The position numbers and the translations under genes are program-made. Shown in pieces: positions 54,332 to 63,135 of a stretch of DNA of 64,000 bases; position 1 is the stretch's first letter, and each line of letters starts with the position of its first letter. This DNA comes from Vibrio pomeroyi (GTDB lineage: Bacteria; Pseudomonadota; Gammaproteobacteria; Enterobacterales; Vibrionaceae): NCBI RefSeq assembly GCF_024347595.1, contig NZ_AP025506.1:1426001-1490000 (forward strand), written 5' to 3'. Below the pieces are notes generated by a model. That model worked only from the letters and a program-made list of their open reading frames with translations. It did not search any database and was not told where the DNA came from.

Positions 54332-55240
54332 TCAAGAAAGCTTTTGGTTAAAGAACTCGAGCGTACGTGCCCATGCTAATTCTGCTTCTTCTTCAGCATA
54401 TCGACCTGTTGAATCGTTATGGAAGCCATGATTCACACCGTCATAGATGTAAGCGGTGTAGTCTGCTCCAATCTCTTTGAGTTCTGCTTCATAGTCTGGC
54501 CAAGTTGCATTCACACGTTTATCGATTCCAGCGAATTGGATCAGTAATGGTCCTTTAACGTTCTTTCTTAAATCAGGAGCGGCAGGAGTGCCGTAAAATG
54601 GAACGCCCGCATCCAGCTGCTCTGGCATTACCGCCGCCAACATATTCACGATATAGCCACCGAAGCAAAATCCTACAGCGCCTAGTTTTCCGTTACTTTT
54701 TTCATGAGACTTCAAGAAGTTTGCAGCGGCGATAAAGTCTTCTTCGATTTTCTCTCTGGATAATGACTTTTGCATTGCTCGACCTTCATCATCATTACCT
54801 GGATACCCGCCAAGTGAATAGAGTGCATCAGGTGCAAAGGCAATAAACCCAGCGGCCGCGAGTCGTCTTGCCACATCCTTTACGTATGGATTTAAGCCTC
54901 TATTTTCATGAATGACCAATACAACAGGCGCATTACCCTCTAGCTCTTTGGGTACCACCAAGTAGCCATAGCCTTCTCCGTGTCCTTTAGGCGAAGGAAA
55001 TTTCTCGTAGGTTGCTTTGATGGAAGGATCGTTGAAAGAGACTTGCTCTGCCTTCGCATAATTAGGAATTAATGCAGACGTTAATGTTGTCATGGTTAAG
55101 CCAAGCACAGCCAACCCAGATAAACGAGCCATAAACTCTCTGCGATCAATCAGGCCGTGTGCATATTCGTCGTACCAATCAAATGCTTCTTGGGGGATAG
55201 ATCGAGTTGGATCTGATTGAGATTCGGTACTTTTATTCAT
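54332..55240 (-). CDS. Dienelactone hydrolase with Tat-like signal
   Basis: 302 aa from the ATG at 55240 (AAGGA upstream); the frame runs open to 55348 but passes through the operator. Residues 30-70 include DRREFMARLSGLAVLGLTM, a twin-arginine-like motif before a hydrophobic stretch ending NYAKA, so it is probably exported folded. Dienelactone hydrolase motifs: HENRGLNPYVKDVARRLA, GFCFGGYI (nucleophile Cys), GIDKRVN and NHGFHND (His). Likely a periplasmic carboxymethylenebutenolidase-type esterase. Single gene. Confidence 0.83.
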   Translation of the reverse strand: MNKSTESQSDPTRSIPQEAFDWYDEYAHGLIDRREFMARLSGLAVLGLTMTTLTSALIPNYAKAEQVSFNDPSIKATYEKFPSPKGHGEGYGYLVVPKELEGNAPVVLVIHENRGLNPYVKDVARRLAAAGFIAFAPDALYSLGGYPGNDDEGRAMQKSLSREKIEEDFIAAANFLKSHEKSNGKLGAVGFCFGGYIVNMLAAVMPEQLDAGVPFYGTPAAPDLRKNVKGPLLIQFAGIDKRVNATWPDYEAELKEIGADYTAYIYDGVNHGFHNDSTGRYAEEEAELAWARTLEFFNQKLS

Positions 55241-55583
55241 AACTTTTCCTTGTTGTGAGTTGTTTGACCAATCAACTATAGTGGAAATGTTAAAGTATTT
55301 GAACGATCGCTCAATATCTTTTTGGCTATTTGTTATATCAAAGTACAAAAATTAGATGACAGTCAGATAAAACGGTCACTTCGGAATCAATTCCCATGTC
55401 TTAGGTTTGTTTTTTATTGGGGGGAGAATCTAGTTCTAAATTGGCCTTTAAGAACTAGGCATATTTACGGTCAATAAGGCAGTATGTTTCAATACAAAGC
55501 GTTTGATTTTACTCTGGTATAATCTTTCCCATCAGGGAAGCCTTAGCGTTATTAGAATCAATTTGATGAGAGATAAAGATTAG
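55241..55583. promoter_or_regulatory. Divergent region with TetR-type palindrome
   Basis: 343 bases. At 55299-55314 is a 16-base near-perfect palindrome TTGAACGATCGCTCAA (one mismatched pair), 59 bases before the hydrolase start. This resembles operators of TetR-family regulators such as NemR-like ones. No such regulator gene is adjacent. The rest is A+T-rich with nothing else I can name. Confidence 0.5.
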
Positions 55584-56210
55584 ATGTTGAAACTTTTGCG
55601 TCAGAGAAAAAAATGGAAACTTGCAGCGTTTAGTTTGTTCATGCTTATTACCGCATTTTTTATCTACAACCAGTTTGGCAACCGTATGTCCCGTGTCGAT
55701 GAGGCAAACTTTTTGATCGGGCAACTGAATACTGTGTTGGATGTCGCTGAGCAATATTCTCATGACAATGGTTCTTTGCCTCCCATCACTTCCGATACCG
55801 ACACGAACTTCGGCTACTTAAACATCAATCACTTAATTGAAAATCCGGGCTTATCAACATGGCGAGGACCATACTTACCTTTTGACGATACATGGATAGG
55901 TGGCGATCAGTACATCGATCATCCAGATTACATAGCAACGCAATTACTGCTTAAGGAAAAGGGGAGTCAATGGGCTCGAGGGAGCTCCGAGACAGGTTGT
56001 AAATCGTCGTCATCAACTTGTTCTCTTACGGTTTGTATCTGGTTGGTACCAACAAAAGTGGCACAAGAAATTAATCAGATGGTTGATGGCAATACGAGCC
56101 TCGAAAGTTCTAATACGACCGGAAAAATACGTTACGACAAAGCCTTTGGTGGCGCACTGGTATGTATGATTGGCGATGACTATCCAATGCCTTCTATACA
56201 GCCCAACTAA
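55584..56210 (+). CDS. Pilin/pseudopilin-like membrane-anchored protein
   Basis: 208 aa. One N-terminal membrane helix (about 12-30), then a region like type II secretion/type IV pilin-like proteins: QLNTVLDVAEQYSHDNGSLPP, NPGLSTWRGPYLPFDD, and a C-terminal part with three Cys and VPTKVAQEINQMVDG, IRYDKAFGGALVCM. No prepilin-peptidase G-F-x-x-x-E cleavage motif is seen, so it is not a classic pilin. Ends 11 bases before the duplicated lrp fragment. Possibly part of the accessory insertion. Confidence 0.6.
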   Translation: MLKLLRQRKKWKLAAFSLFMLITAFFIYNQFGNRMSRVDEANFLIGQLNTVLDVAEQYSHDNGSLPPITSDTDTNFGYLNINHLIENPGLSTWRGPYLPFDDTWIGGDQYIDHPDYIATQLLLKEKGSQWARGSSETGCKSSSSTCSLTVCIWLVPTKVAQEINQMVDGNTSLESSNTTGKIRYDKAFGGALVCMIGDDYPMPSIQPN

Positions 56211-56221
56211 GCCGTTACTAA

Positions 56222-56310
56222 TTATCTCACTGGCAACTTAGTCTTTGTTTTTACCTGACCAAAGGCGAAGCTGGATTCAATAGAAGCGATATTAGGGAGG
56301 CGGGTTAGTG
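56222..56310 (-). pseudogene. Duplicated 3' end of the Lrp-type regulator gene
   Basis: On the minus strand this encodes the last 27 residues of the intact regulator at 58758-59219 (TRLPNIASIESSFAFGQ through KLPVR and the stop) with no amino-acid change. The first ~62 bases differ at one position; similarity then falls away upstream. It marks one edge of a 2.5-kb inserted or rearranged segment. The remaining 230 bases up to the lipoprotein gene show nothing I can name. Confidence 0.85.
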
Positions 56311-56540
56311 TATCTACGGAACAATTTGGCAGAAGCTCGTGAGAATATACTGCTAACCCACGTTCAAATCTCCCTTTTAATTGATATTTTCACCCTCTTT
56401 TGAAACACAGAAAAAGCGGAGGATAGCAACATCTAACTTCCTATTTTTGTTTGTTATGATCCTATGCAAACTCTTTATTATTCAGTGAGTTAATTTATCC
56501 GTAATCTTTGGTATCTATTTGAAATACTAGGGAAACGAAA

Positions 56541-57140
56541 ATGAAAAATGGGTTAGTCTGCACATTAGCAATGATGTTAATTGTGGGATGCAAAGAATCG
56601 AATGAGCCAAACGCTGCTGTAGTGGAACAACCGAGTGTCATATCACACATAGAGAAAACACCTGAGCTAGTCGCAGAATTAAAGGCACAACCGACAATCG
56701 ATGATCAGTTTAGGCTGCTATATGAGCACTTTGAACCCATGCTTGACCGCAGTGACTCTCTTACTGGTACGGATGCAAACAATGATGGTATCCGCGATGA
56801 CATTGAGGCGTTTATCGATGCGTTAGAAGTGACCCAGCCTGTTCGAAAAGCCTTAAAACAAGAGGCTCGGCAAGCACAAGAAAGTCTCTATCACGACTGG
56901 AGTGCAAAGACTGAAACCAATATAAAGAAGGCATTAGTAATCGCTAATAAATATGGGAAGGTCATTGCTTGTAAGAAGTTTGTTGGTATACCAGTAAGAG
57001 ATAGAACCAATACTGGGAGAACTATTGATGCGCTCACTTACAATACTAAAGCTCGCACCATTCTCTACTTGGCTTATAATCACATGTTAGATGGCTCAGT
57101 AAGTACGTCTCTAAAAGCAGAGGCTAAGTACTGTGAATAA
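56541..57140 (+). CDS. Lipoprotein with calcium-loop-like motif
   Basis: 199 aa. Lipoprotein signal ending LIVGC (Cys ~17), then a mostly helical mature part. TGTDANNDGIRDDIEAFI is an EF-hand/thrombospondin-like D-x-N-x-D-G-x-x-D-D loop likely to bind calcium. One Cys pair (VIACKKF, AKYCE). It overlaps the following secreted hydrolase gene by eight bases, so the two should act together, for example as chaperone, regulator or inhibitor of the hydrolase. No family recognised. Confidence 0.6.
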   Translation: MKNGLVCTLAMMLIVGCKESNEPNAAVVEQPSVISHIEKTPELVAELKAQPTIDDQFRLLYEHFEPMLDRSDSLTGTDANNDGIRDDIEAFIDALEVTQPVRKALKQEARQAQESLYHDWSAKTETNIKKALVIANKYGKVIACKKFVGIPVRDRTNTGRTIDALTYNTKARTILYLAYNHMLDGSVSTSLKAEAKYCE

Positions 57141-58655
57141 GCTAACTATCTCGTTTATGATAAGTGTGTTATTACCATTTAATGTAATGGCTAACTCATG
57201 CAAAGTTGAAGGCTATACCATTGGTTTTTTTAATGGGGTGGCGACTGTAGAGAAAGACGCTAGGCGTGGTATCGATGAAATAGAATCCACTCTAGATATC
57301 AAACATTACAACGGTGAGTCTGTTGAATACCAGGTTTTCTACAACGATTCTTATATTGACGGAAGTGGCCTTAACGTATTGGCTGATTTTGCTGAAACCT
57401 TTGACCAAAGAACTTACGAGTTAGAGCAGAAACAATTCGACCGGTGGGAGGCCTTTTGGGACATTGTGAGCGGTAGGCAAAACAGCTCTATCATCCAAAA
57501 AATCAGCGCCACTTTTGATTGGTTTACTGGGTTTGTTCTCGACTTCACAAACCAAACCATCAATGCAACCATCACGAAATATTTACAAGAACTAGCCTCA
57601 CTTGTTGATGCCCCCGAAACCAGCCAAACTAGAATGCAGCATCACCTTTTAAATGACTCTCTTACGTGGAAAGGAAAAAGCTCATTTACATCGCTCATTC
57701 ACAAGGGAACTTATGGGTAAACGAATCATACAAGCATGTTTCATCCCAATACGGTTACAGTGCCGATAATATTCACGTTGTTCACATCGCTCCCGCTTCC
57801 CCAACCCTTAGCCCGGACAGTGATTATATTTTATCGACCTCAGATCTTGTGATTAATGGGCTGAACTTTACAGGGATAGGCAGCGTTCCGCCTCCCAATA
57901 CCACGATAGCACCGAGTAAATTAGACTTTGCGGGACACGGACTCATTCCTATTTACCTCACTCACCCCAAATCCATTGAGAAAATCAAAGCGTCGGTCGA
58001 TAAAGCTTTCACCTCTCTTACTAAACCTGAGATGGAAGATTTTTTGTTTAAAATTGAGTTCGATTATAGTGTTAGCTATGACGCACTTCATGATAATCCT
58101 GTTTATGAAATTGTTGACGCAAGTAAAACTGACGAATTTGGGTCTTACCTAAAGAGCCCTTCTTTTTATCTCAGCCAGAAAAATGAGTCTTGGCCTAAGA
58201 AGACGGTGGATTCTTATATACAAGATGAAGATAGGTTGCCATTTAGAGTTACGGGCAATGATGTGGCTTTATTTGATACTTGTAAAAGCCCGAACGAGGC
58301 AATGAGTGACATTCCATCGATTCCCTCACATGATACTTATATGTTCGTACAATGGCGAAATTTGAAAAGCTATGAACGAGGTACATTTAAAGATATTTGG
58401 AGGTCAAGAAAGATGACCGATAGATATGGATTGGTAGATGAAACCCCAATAGCATTTCGAGATATGGATGACTACTATTTCATTTGTGCTGGGGATGGAG
58501 ACGCCATTGAACTAGAAGTAACACAACACTCTTATAATGAAGAGCAACGCCAATATTTGGCCACTCAGCATTTGTCAGGACGTTATGATGTTTCGGCACG
58601 TTATGCAGTACCTTTTCAAAGTTATCATCCTACTAATCTCTGTCAAGGTCATTGA
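57133..58655 (+). pseudogene. Secreted alpha/beta-hydrolase (lipase-like), split by a frameshift
   Basis: Frame one starts with GTG at 57133 (signal peptide ending VMANS) and runs to 57720, but its last ~13 codons are nonsense. The second frame is open across 57666-58655 and reads KLIYIAHSQGNLWVNESYKH, the Ser-hydrolase elbow (H-S-Q-G-N), at the same place. The switch is at GGAAAAAGC (57673-57681), a -1 shift at five A residues. Joined, it is a ~507-aa secreted lipase-like protein. It may be inactivated, phase-variable, rescued by ribosomal slippage, or a base-call error in the A-run. Confidence 0.7.
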
Positions 58656-58757
58656 TTATTTACGTGGAGTGAATCCGGCAATCTTATTAGTGCAGCTTAA
58701 GGAGGGTGAGCTGAAGCACTCTCACACTCCTTAATCCCAAATAGCTGTGCCCTGCAT

Positions 58758-59219
58758 TTATCTCACTGGCAGCTTAGTCTTTGTTTTTACCTGACCAAAG
58801 GCGAAGCTGGATTCAATAGACGCAATATTGGGCAGGCGAGTTAGTTGTTTGCGGATAAATTGCTCGTAGCTTTTAAGCGACTCGCTGACCACATGCAATA
58901 GATAATCGTGATTGCCTGTCATTAAAAAGCACTCCAATACTTCATCAATCACTTCAATGTGTTGCTCAAAGTCGCGCATGTTCTCTTCAGTCGGCTTTTC
59001 AAGTTTCACCAACACAAACACATTCACAGGCAAGCCACACGCTTCTTGATCAACGCTGGCGTGATAGCCGCGAATAATCCCTTGTTTCTCTAATGACCGA
59101 ACTCGGCGTAAACAAGGAGAGGGCGACAGCGCCACGCGATCGGCCAACTCTTGATTAGTCAGGCGAGCGTTATTTTGCAGTTCAGCCAGTATTTTCTTAT
59201 CGATCTCGTCAATTGGCAT
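58758..59219 (-). CDS. Lrp/AsnC-family regulator
   Basis: 153 aa. N-terminal HTH (IDKKILAELQNNARLTNQEL, SPSPCLRRVRSLEKQGII) and C-terminal RAM/ActR effector domain (VNVFVLVKLEKP, FLMTGNHDYLLHVV). Divergent from the PLP-dependent enzyme gene at 59346, 126 bases apart, an arrangement in which the regulator usually controls the neighbouring amino-acid-degrading enzyme. Its 3' end is duplicated at 56222-56310. Confidence 0.88.
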   Translation of the reverse strand: MPIDEIDKKILAELQNNARLTNQELADRVALSPSPCLRRVRSLEKQGIIRGYHASVDQEACGLPVNVFVLVKLEKPTEENMRDFEQHIEVIDEVLECFLMTGNHDYLLHVVSESLKSYEQFIRKQLTRLPNIASIESSFAFGQVKTKTKLPVR

Positions 59220-59345
59220 ATCCCATCAATATTAGAATTTATTCGGCAATATTATTGCTCAAAGTGTATGTCTTGCTTCTCAAATAGCAATTTTTAGCAC
59301 CCGCGAAAAACTAAAATTAAAGGAGGTATAACCAAGGACTGAACT

Positions 59346-61157
59346 ATGAACACGTCAACTCAACTTAGCCCGCTGCGTAAAACCACCAAACACGAACAAG
59401 CAGAAGCCCTTGCTATTGAGCAGGCAAAGCATTTTGGTATCGACCCAAATAGTGATTACGGCGTCACGCTGATTGAACTGGCGACGACCTTGTACAAAGC
59501 TAATACCAAGACTCACGACCTTTGGGCATTGACCGTTGATGGACTTTCAGAACTCGACAAGAGTGACCGAATCGCTTGGTTTAACGCCAAACGTTTTTTG
59601 TCTTTCCAGATCGCGAAGATCCTCGACAACCTGCAAAACCCAATGCGTGCGACTTACCAATCCATTGCCACCAACAATGGTAATTTTGCCTCTAAAGGTG
59701 CGTATCCTATCTTCGATAATGTTGCTGCTATATTTTCCGCTAGCCCTGTGATTACACGCACCGCGACCTATTTGTTTGCGTGTACAGAATGGATTGAAGA
59801 TGCGTTCAACGGTAAAGAACCACTGCACGATATTTACTCTCGACTGCTTAATCCAACCTCAATCTCACTGGCTAACCACATGGTTGATATTGAGGCCGGT
59901 TCTAGAGCCAATGAGTACCTCGCATGGAACTTTAACTCGGGGATGGCGGCTATTGATGGGTTGTTGAGCCATTTGCTCGGGCATGAAGACATAGTCTTGG
60001 CCTCACGCAACATCTATGGCGGTTCTTATCAGTTGTTGGAAGATTGGTTTGGCAAGCCTTCGAACTTGAATGTCGCGGTAGAGTGGGTGGATGGTTACTC
60101 CGGAGATGAGTTTGCGACTTGCCTTGATGAGGTTGCTGACAAATACGCAGATCGCCTCGCCGCGGGTAAGAAAATCTACGTTTACCTTGAGTCACCGTGT
60201 AACCCACATGGATACGTGTTAGATGTCGCCAGTATCAGTAAAGCTGGTCACTCTCGTGGTTGGGATGTGATTGTCGACTCAACAGTGGGTACGCCATTGC
60301 TTCATCCTGTGCTCAAACGTGATGATGTGATGGAAAGGCCAGATTATGTGATTCACTCCTACACCAAAGAATTAGCGGGTTCAGGCACTACAACGGCTGG
60401 CGTAGTCATTGGTCGTAACGAGACGATGTTTGTACCAAAAGGAGAGGATGTGACTTTCACCAAACCCAATGGTGATGAGGCGACGATTCCATGGAACGAA
60501 ACCTTGTTTTGGAATGTGTATTACATTAAAGGCGCGTTCTTAGATGCAGACAAAGCGTTCGAAGTGCTCAATGGTATGAAAACCTATGAGATGCGTGTGG
60601 TGCAAAAAACCATTAATACACTGACTCTCGCAAAGATCTTTGATGCTCATCCAGATATCAATGTGTCGTGTCCAGCTTTGCCAGACAGCAATAACTATGA
60701 ACACTGCCAGAACAACATGTACTTGGGGCTACCAGCCGCGTTGTTTACCATCGATATGGAAGGAAACGGTAATCGTGCGCCAATCAATCGAGATGGGTTT
60801 AAACAGTTCTTCGACATGCTTGAGCCCGCAATCGGGATGCAAGTGAGCTTAGGGCAAACCAATACGGTAGCGCTGTGCCCAGCATTGACCACGCATTCAG
60901 AACTCAGCGATGAGGCACTCAATGAAGCGGGCATCAAACCGACCACAATGCGTATCTCGATTGGGTTGGAAGATCCTCGCATGTTCATTGCTCATATTGT
61001 CGAGGCCGCTAAATTGTCGATTGACCGTAAACACAGCGACTTTTCATCGAGCTTCCCGAGTAACGAGCGTATCGACGAAATCTATATGCAAACCTATATG
61101 GATGTACACCAGAGGTTTGTTCAGAGCTTGCCGAAGTTCGGTCAACTTACTCAGTAA
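59346..61157 (+). CDS. PLP-dependent Cys/Met-metabolism-type enzyme
   Basis: 603 aa fold-type I PLP enzyme related to cystathionine gamma-synthase/methionine gamma-lyase, but with an N-terminal extension of about 150 residues and a long C-terminus (usual length ~400). Core motifs: EYLAWNFNSGMAAIDGLLSH, ASRNIYGGSYQLLEDWFG, YLESPCNPHGYVLD, VIVDSTVGTPLLH, and PLP lysine in HSYTKELAGSGTTTAG. Substrate unknown; sulfur amino acid elimination is the family expectation. Probably controlled by the divergent Lrp-type regulator. Terminator copy 5 follows. Confidence 0.82.
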   Translation: MNTSTQLSPLRKTTKHEQAEALAIEQAKHFGIDPNSDYGVTLIELATTLYKANTKTHDLWALTVDGLSELDKSDRIAWFNAKRFLSFQIAKILDNLQNPMRATYQSIATNNGNFASKGAYPIFDNVAAIFSASPVITRTATYLFACTEWIEDAFNGKEPLHDIYSRLLNPTSISLANHMVDIEAGSRANEYLAWNFNSGMAAIDGLLSHLLGHEDIVLASRNIYGGSYQLLEDWFGKPSNLNVAVEWVDGYSGDEFATCLDEVADKYADRLAAGKKIYVYLESPCNPHGYVLDVASISKAGHSRGWDVIVDSTVGTPLLHPVLKRDDVMERPDYVIHSYTKELAGSGTTTAGVVIGRNETMFVPKGEDVTFTKPNGDEATIPWNETLFWNVYYIKGAFLDADKAFEVLNGMKTYEMRVVQKTINTLTLAKIFDAHPDINVSCPALPDSNNYEHCQNNMYLGLPAALFTIDMEGNGNRAPINRDGFKQFFDMLEPAIGMQVSLGQTNTVALCPALTTHSELSDEALNEAGIKPTTMRISIGLEDPRMFIAHIVEAAKLSIDRKHSDFSSSFPSNERIDEIYMQTYMDVHQRFVQSLPKFGQLTQ

Positions 61158-61232
61158 GTTAGGTCAAGAAGCCTAGCCAGTGAAGTAGGGTAGTTGTAAC
61201 TGTTAAGGAATAGCTATATCGCTAGATAGAAA

Positions 61233-61260
61233 AAAAGGCCTCGCGTGCGCGAGGCCTTTT
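61233..61260. terminator. Terminator (GGCCTCGC family, copy 5)
   Basis: AAAAGGCCTCGC-GTGC-GCGAGGCCTTTT, preceded by GCTAGATAGAAA; 75 bases after the PLP enzyme gene, also facing the convergent acetyltransferase. Confidence 0.92.
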
Positions 61261-61308
61261 GAGTGTCAGATAATGACTATAGAGTAATCCCGAATAGATA
61301 GTTTACGA

Positions 61309-61764
61309 TTAACTTTCTTTCTCAAAAAACACCCGAACAAAACCAAAATCAGGATCCGACTCCTTACGAGAAATCGTCCAGCCATTTTTAAGGTAAAAGT
61401 TCATTGCTTGAGTATTGGCCTCAAAGGTTTCAAGTGTTGGTTTGAGGTGGTTACTGAGGATTTTGGCCTTAGCAAACGACAGTAACATCGCACCAATTCC
61501 TTTACGCTGCTGTGCTGGCGATACCATCATAATGTGGATTAGGTCATCAATAACGACGACGTAACCAATGGCAGATTCGCTGTCATCGACGGCTACAAAG
61601 GTATTGCCAATATGCTTGTCAATTTCATCGTCACTAGCACCACTTGATAGGTAGCCATTGACCATTTCCTCACCCATAAAGCTTGTGTAGCACGAGCTAA
61701 TGGCACGCTTGGATAGCTCTTTCAGAGAGTGAGCATCACTCAAATTTGCTTGTCTAATTTTCAT
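61309..61764 (-). CDS. GNAT acetyltransferase
   Basis: 151 aa. MKIRQANLSDAHSLKELSK opening, acetyl-CoA-binding motif VSPAQQRKGIGAMLLSFAK (Q-x-x-G-x-G) and NAQAMNFYLKNGWTIS-type C-terminal strand. Substrate cannot be predicted. Single minus-strand gene; 76 bases separate it from the AraC-type gene upstream, so the two may be co-transcribed. Confidence 0.82.
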   Translation of the reverse strand: MKIRQANLSDAHSLKELSKRAISSCYTSFMGEEMVNGYLSSGASDDEIDKHIGNTFVAVDDSESAIGYVVVIDDLIHIMMVSPAQQRKGIGAMLLSFAKAKILSNHLKPTLETFEANTQAMNFYLKNGWTISRKESDPDFGFVRVFFEKES

Positions 61765-61840
61765 TTTTTATAACCCGCTAGTCACCATAAGGCTAATCTA
61801 CCCTTTGTGGTTCTGGAAAAATTGAACAAATGCGGCATGA

Positions 61841-62632
61841 TCAATTACTGAAGTCACCAAACAGGTCAATAGAAAGATGCTTCTCGATTAAGTAACGCTT
61901 GGGTGTCACGCCAATCGCTTTCTTTAATTGTCGTATGAGGTGGGGCTGGTCACTGAAACCGAAGCGGTAGGCAAGGTCGCTCCAATCAATCTTTTCATTT
62001 TGCTCTTGGTAGATAGCCCATATAAGACGATCCATCTTCACCATTTGCTCATACTGTTTGAGCGACAAACCAGTGACTAATGCAAATTGTCGTTCTAATG
62101 TGCGCCTAGACATTGGCAACAAATCGAGGCTTTTGCCTTCGTTGATGTACAAGCGAGCCTCATGAACACTTTTCCATATTCGCTGCTCATCAATGGGTGG
62201 AAGAGATAGCAACTGTGACTCTATGATATGGGCTGCTGCGTCCGGGCAATTGATATCCATTTCATCTTGCCATTGAAAACAAGAAGGGAGAGGTTGAATG
62301 AGCTTCTGATTAGCGCTCTCCGCTCGCATCAAACCTAAGCCAAAAGCACCATCAGGAAAAAACTTCACACCTAAAAGCTGACGCGGATGCAGATCATCAA
62401 CATAAAGTTCTTCAGTGTATGCAGAGAGCCAGTGTCCACCTTGAACCTCTAATTCGAATCCGTTCTTTCGGTAAACATGTTTGTCTTCCGGCGGAGACAG
62501 GATGGCATTAGCAGAAGGATTAGGAAGCAGCAGAGCAGACTGTTGGCTCGGCTCAGTGACTTGCAATGCCCAAATATACTCAACATATGGCGCGAGAAGG
62601 TCTGATGTGGGCTTGATTTTCCAGGTATTCAT
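61841..62632 (-). CDS. AraC-family transcriptional regulator
   Basis: 263 aa from the ATG at 62632; the frame is open to 62692, but that region overlaps the upstream gene. N-terminal domain of the type PTSDLLAPYVEYIWALQV, LLPNPSANAILS, GVKFFPDGAFGLG (a ligand/cupin-like domain common in AraC regulators of unknown target). C-terminal double HTH: SRRTLERQFALVTGLSLKQY and WSDLAYRFGFSDQPHLIRQL followed by KAIGVTPKRYL. Starts seven bases after the small upstream gene ends, forming an operon. Confidence 0.85.
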   Translation of the reverse strand: MNTWKIKPTSDLLAPYVEYIWALQVTEPSQQSALLLPNPSANAILSPPEDKHVYRKNGFELEVQGGHWLSAYTEELYVDDLHPRQLLGVKFFPDGAFGLGLMRAESANQKLIQPLPSCFQWQDEMDINCPDAAAHIIESQLLSLPPIDEQRIWKSVHEARLYINEGKSLDLLPMSRRTLERQFALVTGLSLKQYEQMVKMDRLIWAIYQEQNEKIDWSDLAYRFGFSDQPHLIRQLKKAIGVTPKRYLIEKHLSIDLFGDFSN

Positions 62633-62639
62633 TCGTTGA

Positions 62640-62882
62640 TTATTTCGGCTGGTGGCCTGTCTTTTTCGCAAGCTCTTGCATAGCCTCGGCAAAGGTTGTT
62701 GTGCCGCCTTTCGCTTTAACTTGAACGACTTTATAGCCGAGGTTTTCCAGTGCTTGGCGCTCCGCTAAAACCGCTTTATCGTCTGGTTGACTGCTTTGTA
62801 CAGGCTGATGAATGTAACACCCTTCGAGTTGACCATCTTCGACCAGTTGGTGGTGTTTCAGTGCATTGATATCAAAATTCAT
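62640..62882 (-). CDS. Small hypothetical protein upstream of the AraC gene
   Basis: 80 aa, soluble. Visible segments: HHQLVEDGQLEGCYIHQPVQ, AERQALENLGYKVVQVKAKG, FAEAMQELAKKTG. A compact alpha/beta fold is likely. Not recognised. Co-transcribed with the AraC-type regulator seven bases downstream. No strong RBS at its ATG. Confidence 0.55.
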   Translation of the reverse strand: MNFDINALKHHQLVEDGQLEGCYIHQPVQSSQPDDKAVLAERQALENLGYKVVQVKAKGGTTTFAEAMQELAKKTGHQPK

Positions 62883-63135
62883 AGTCAGTCTTTTCGTTTA
62901 AATGGAGTCTCTGTGGCAAAGGCCGTGAGTCTTTATAATTGATTGTTTGTACCATACGGCATTTTAACCACAAGAAGCTAGTGTGAATACAGTAATTAGA
63001 TACCAAGAAGTCAATCTCAATACTTTTGCTTAACCGAACGTGAACGCGTGTCATCAAATGGCAATTAACGCTTTTTACTGGTGGGTAATATGGCGTCAGA
63101 TTTCAGAGCACCACTACTAACTAAGAGAGTATTTT

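Noticed and set aside
56541-58655. Type VI secretion lipase effector with immunity lipoprotein
   Set aside because: The hydrolase has a Sec signal peptide and no VgrG, PAAR or Hcp gene is near, so a T6SS effector pair is not supported.
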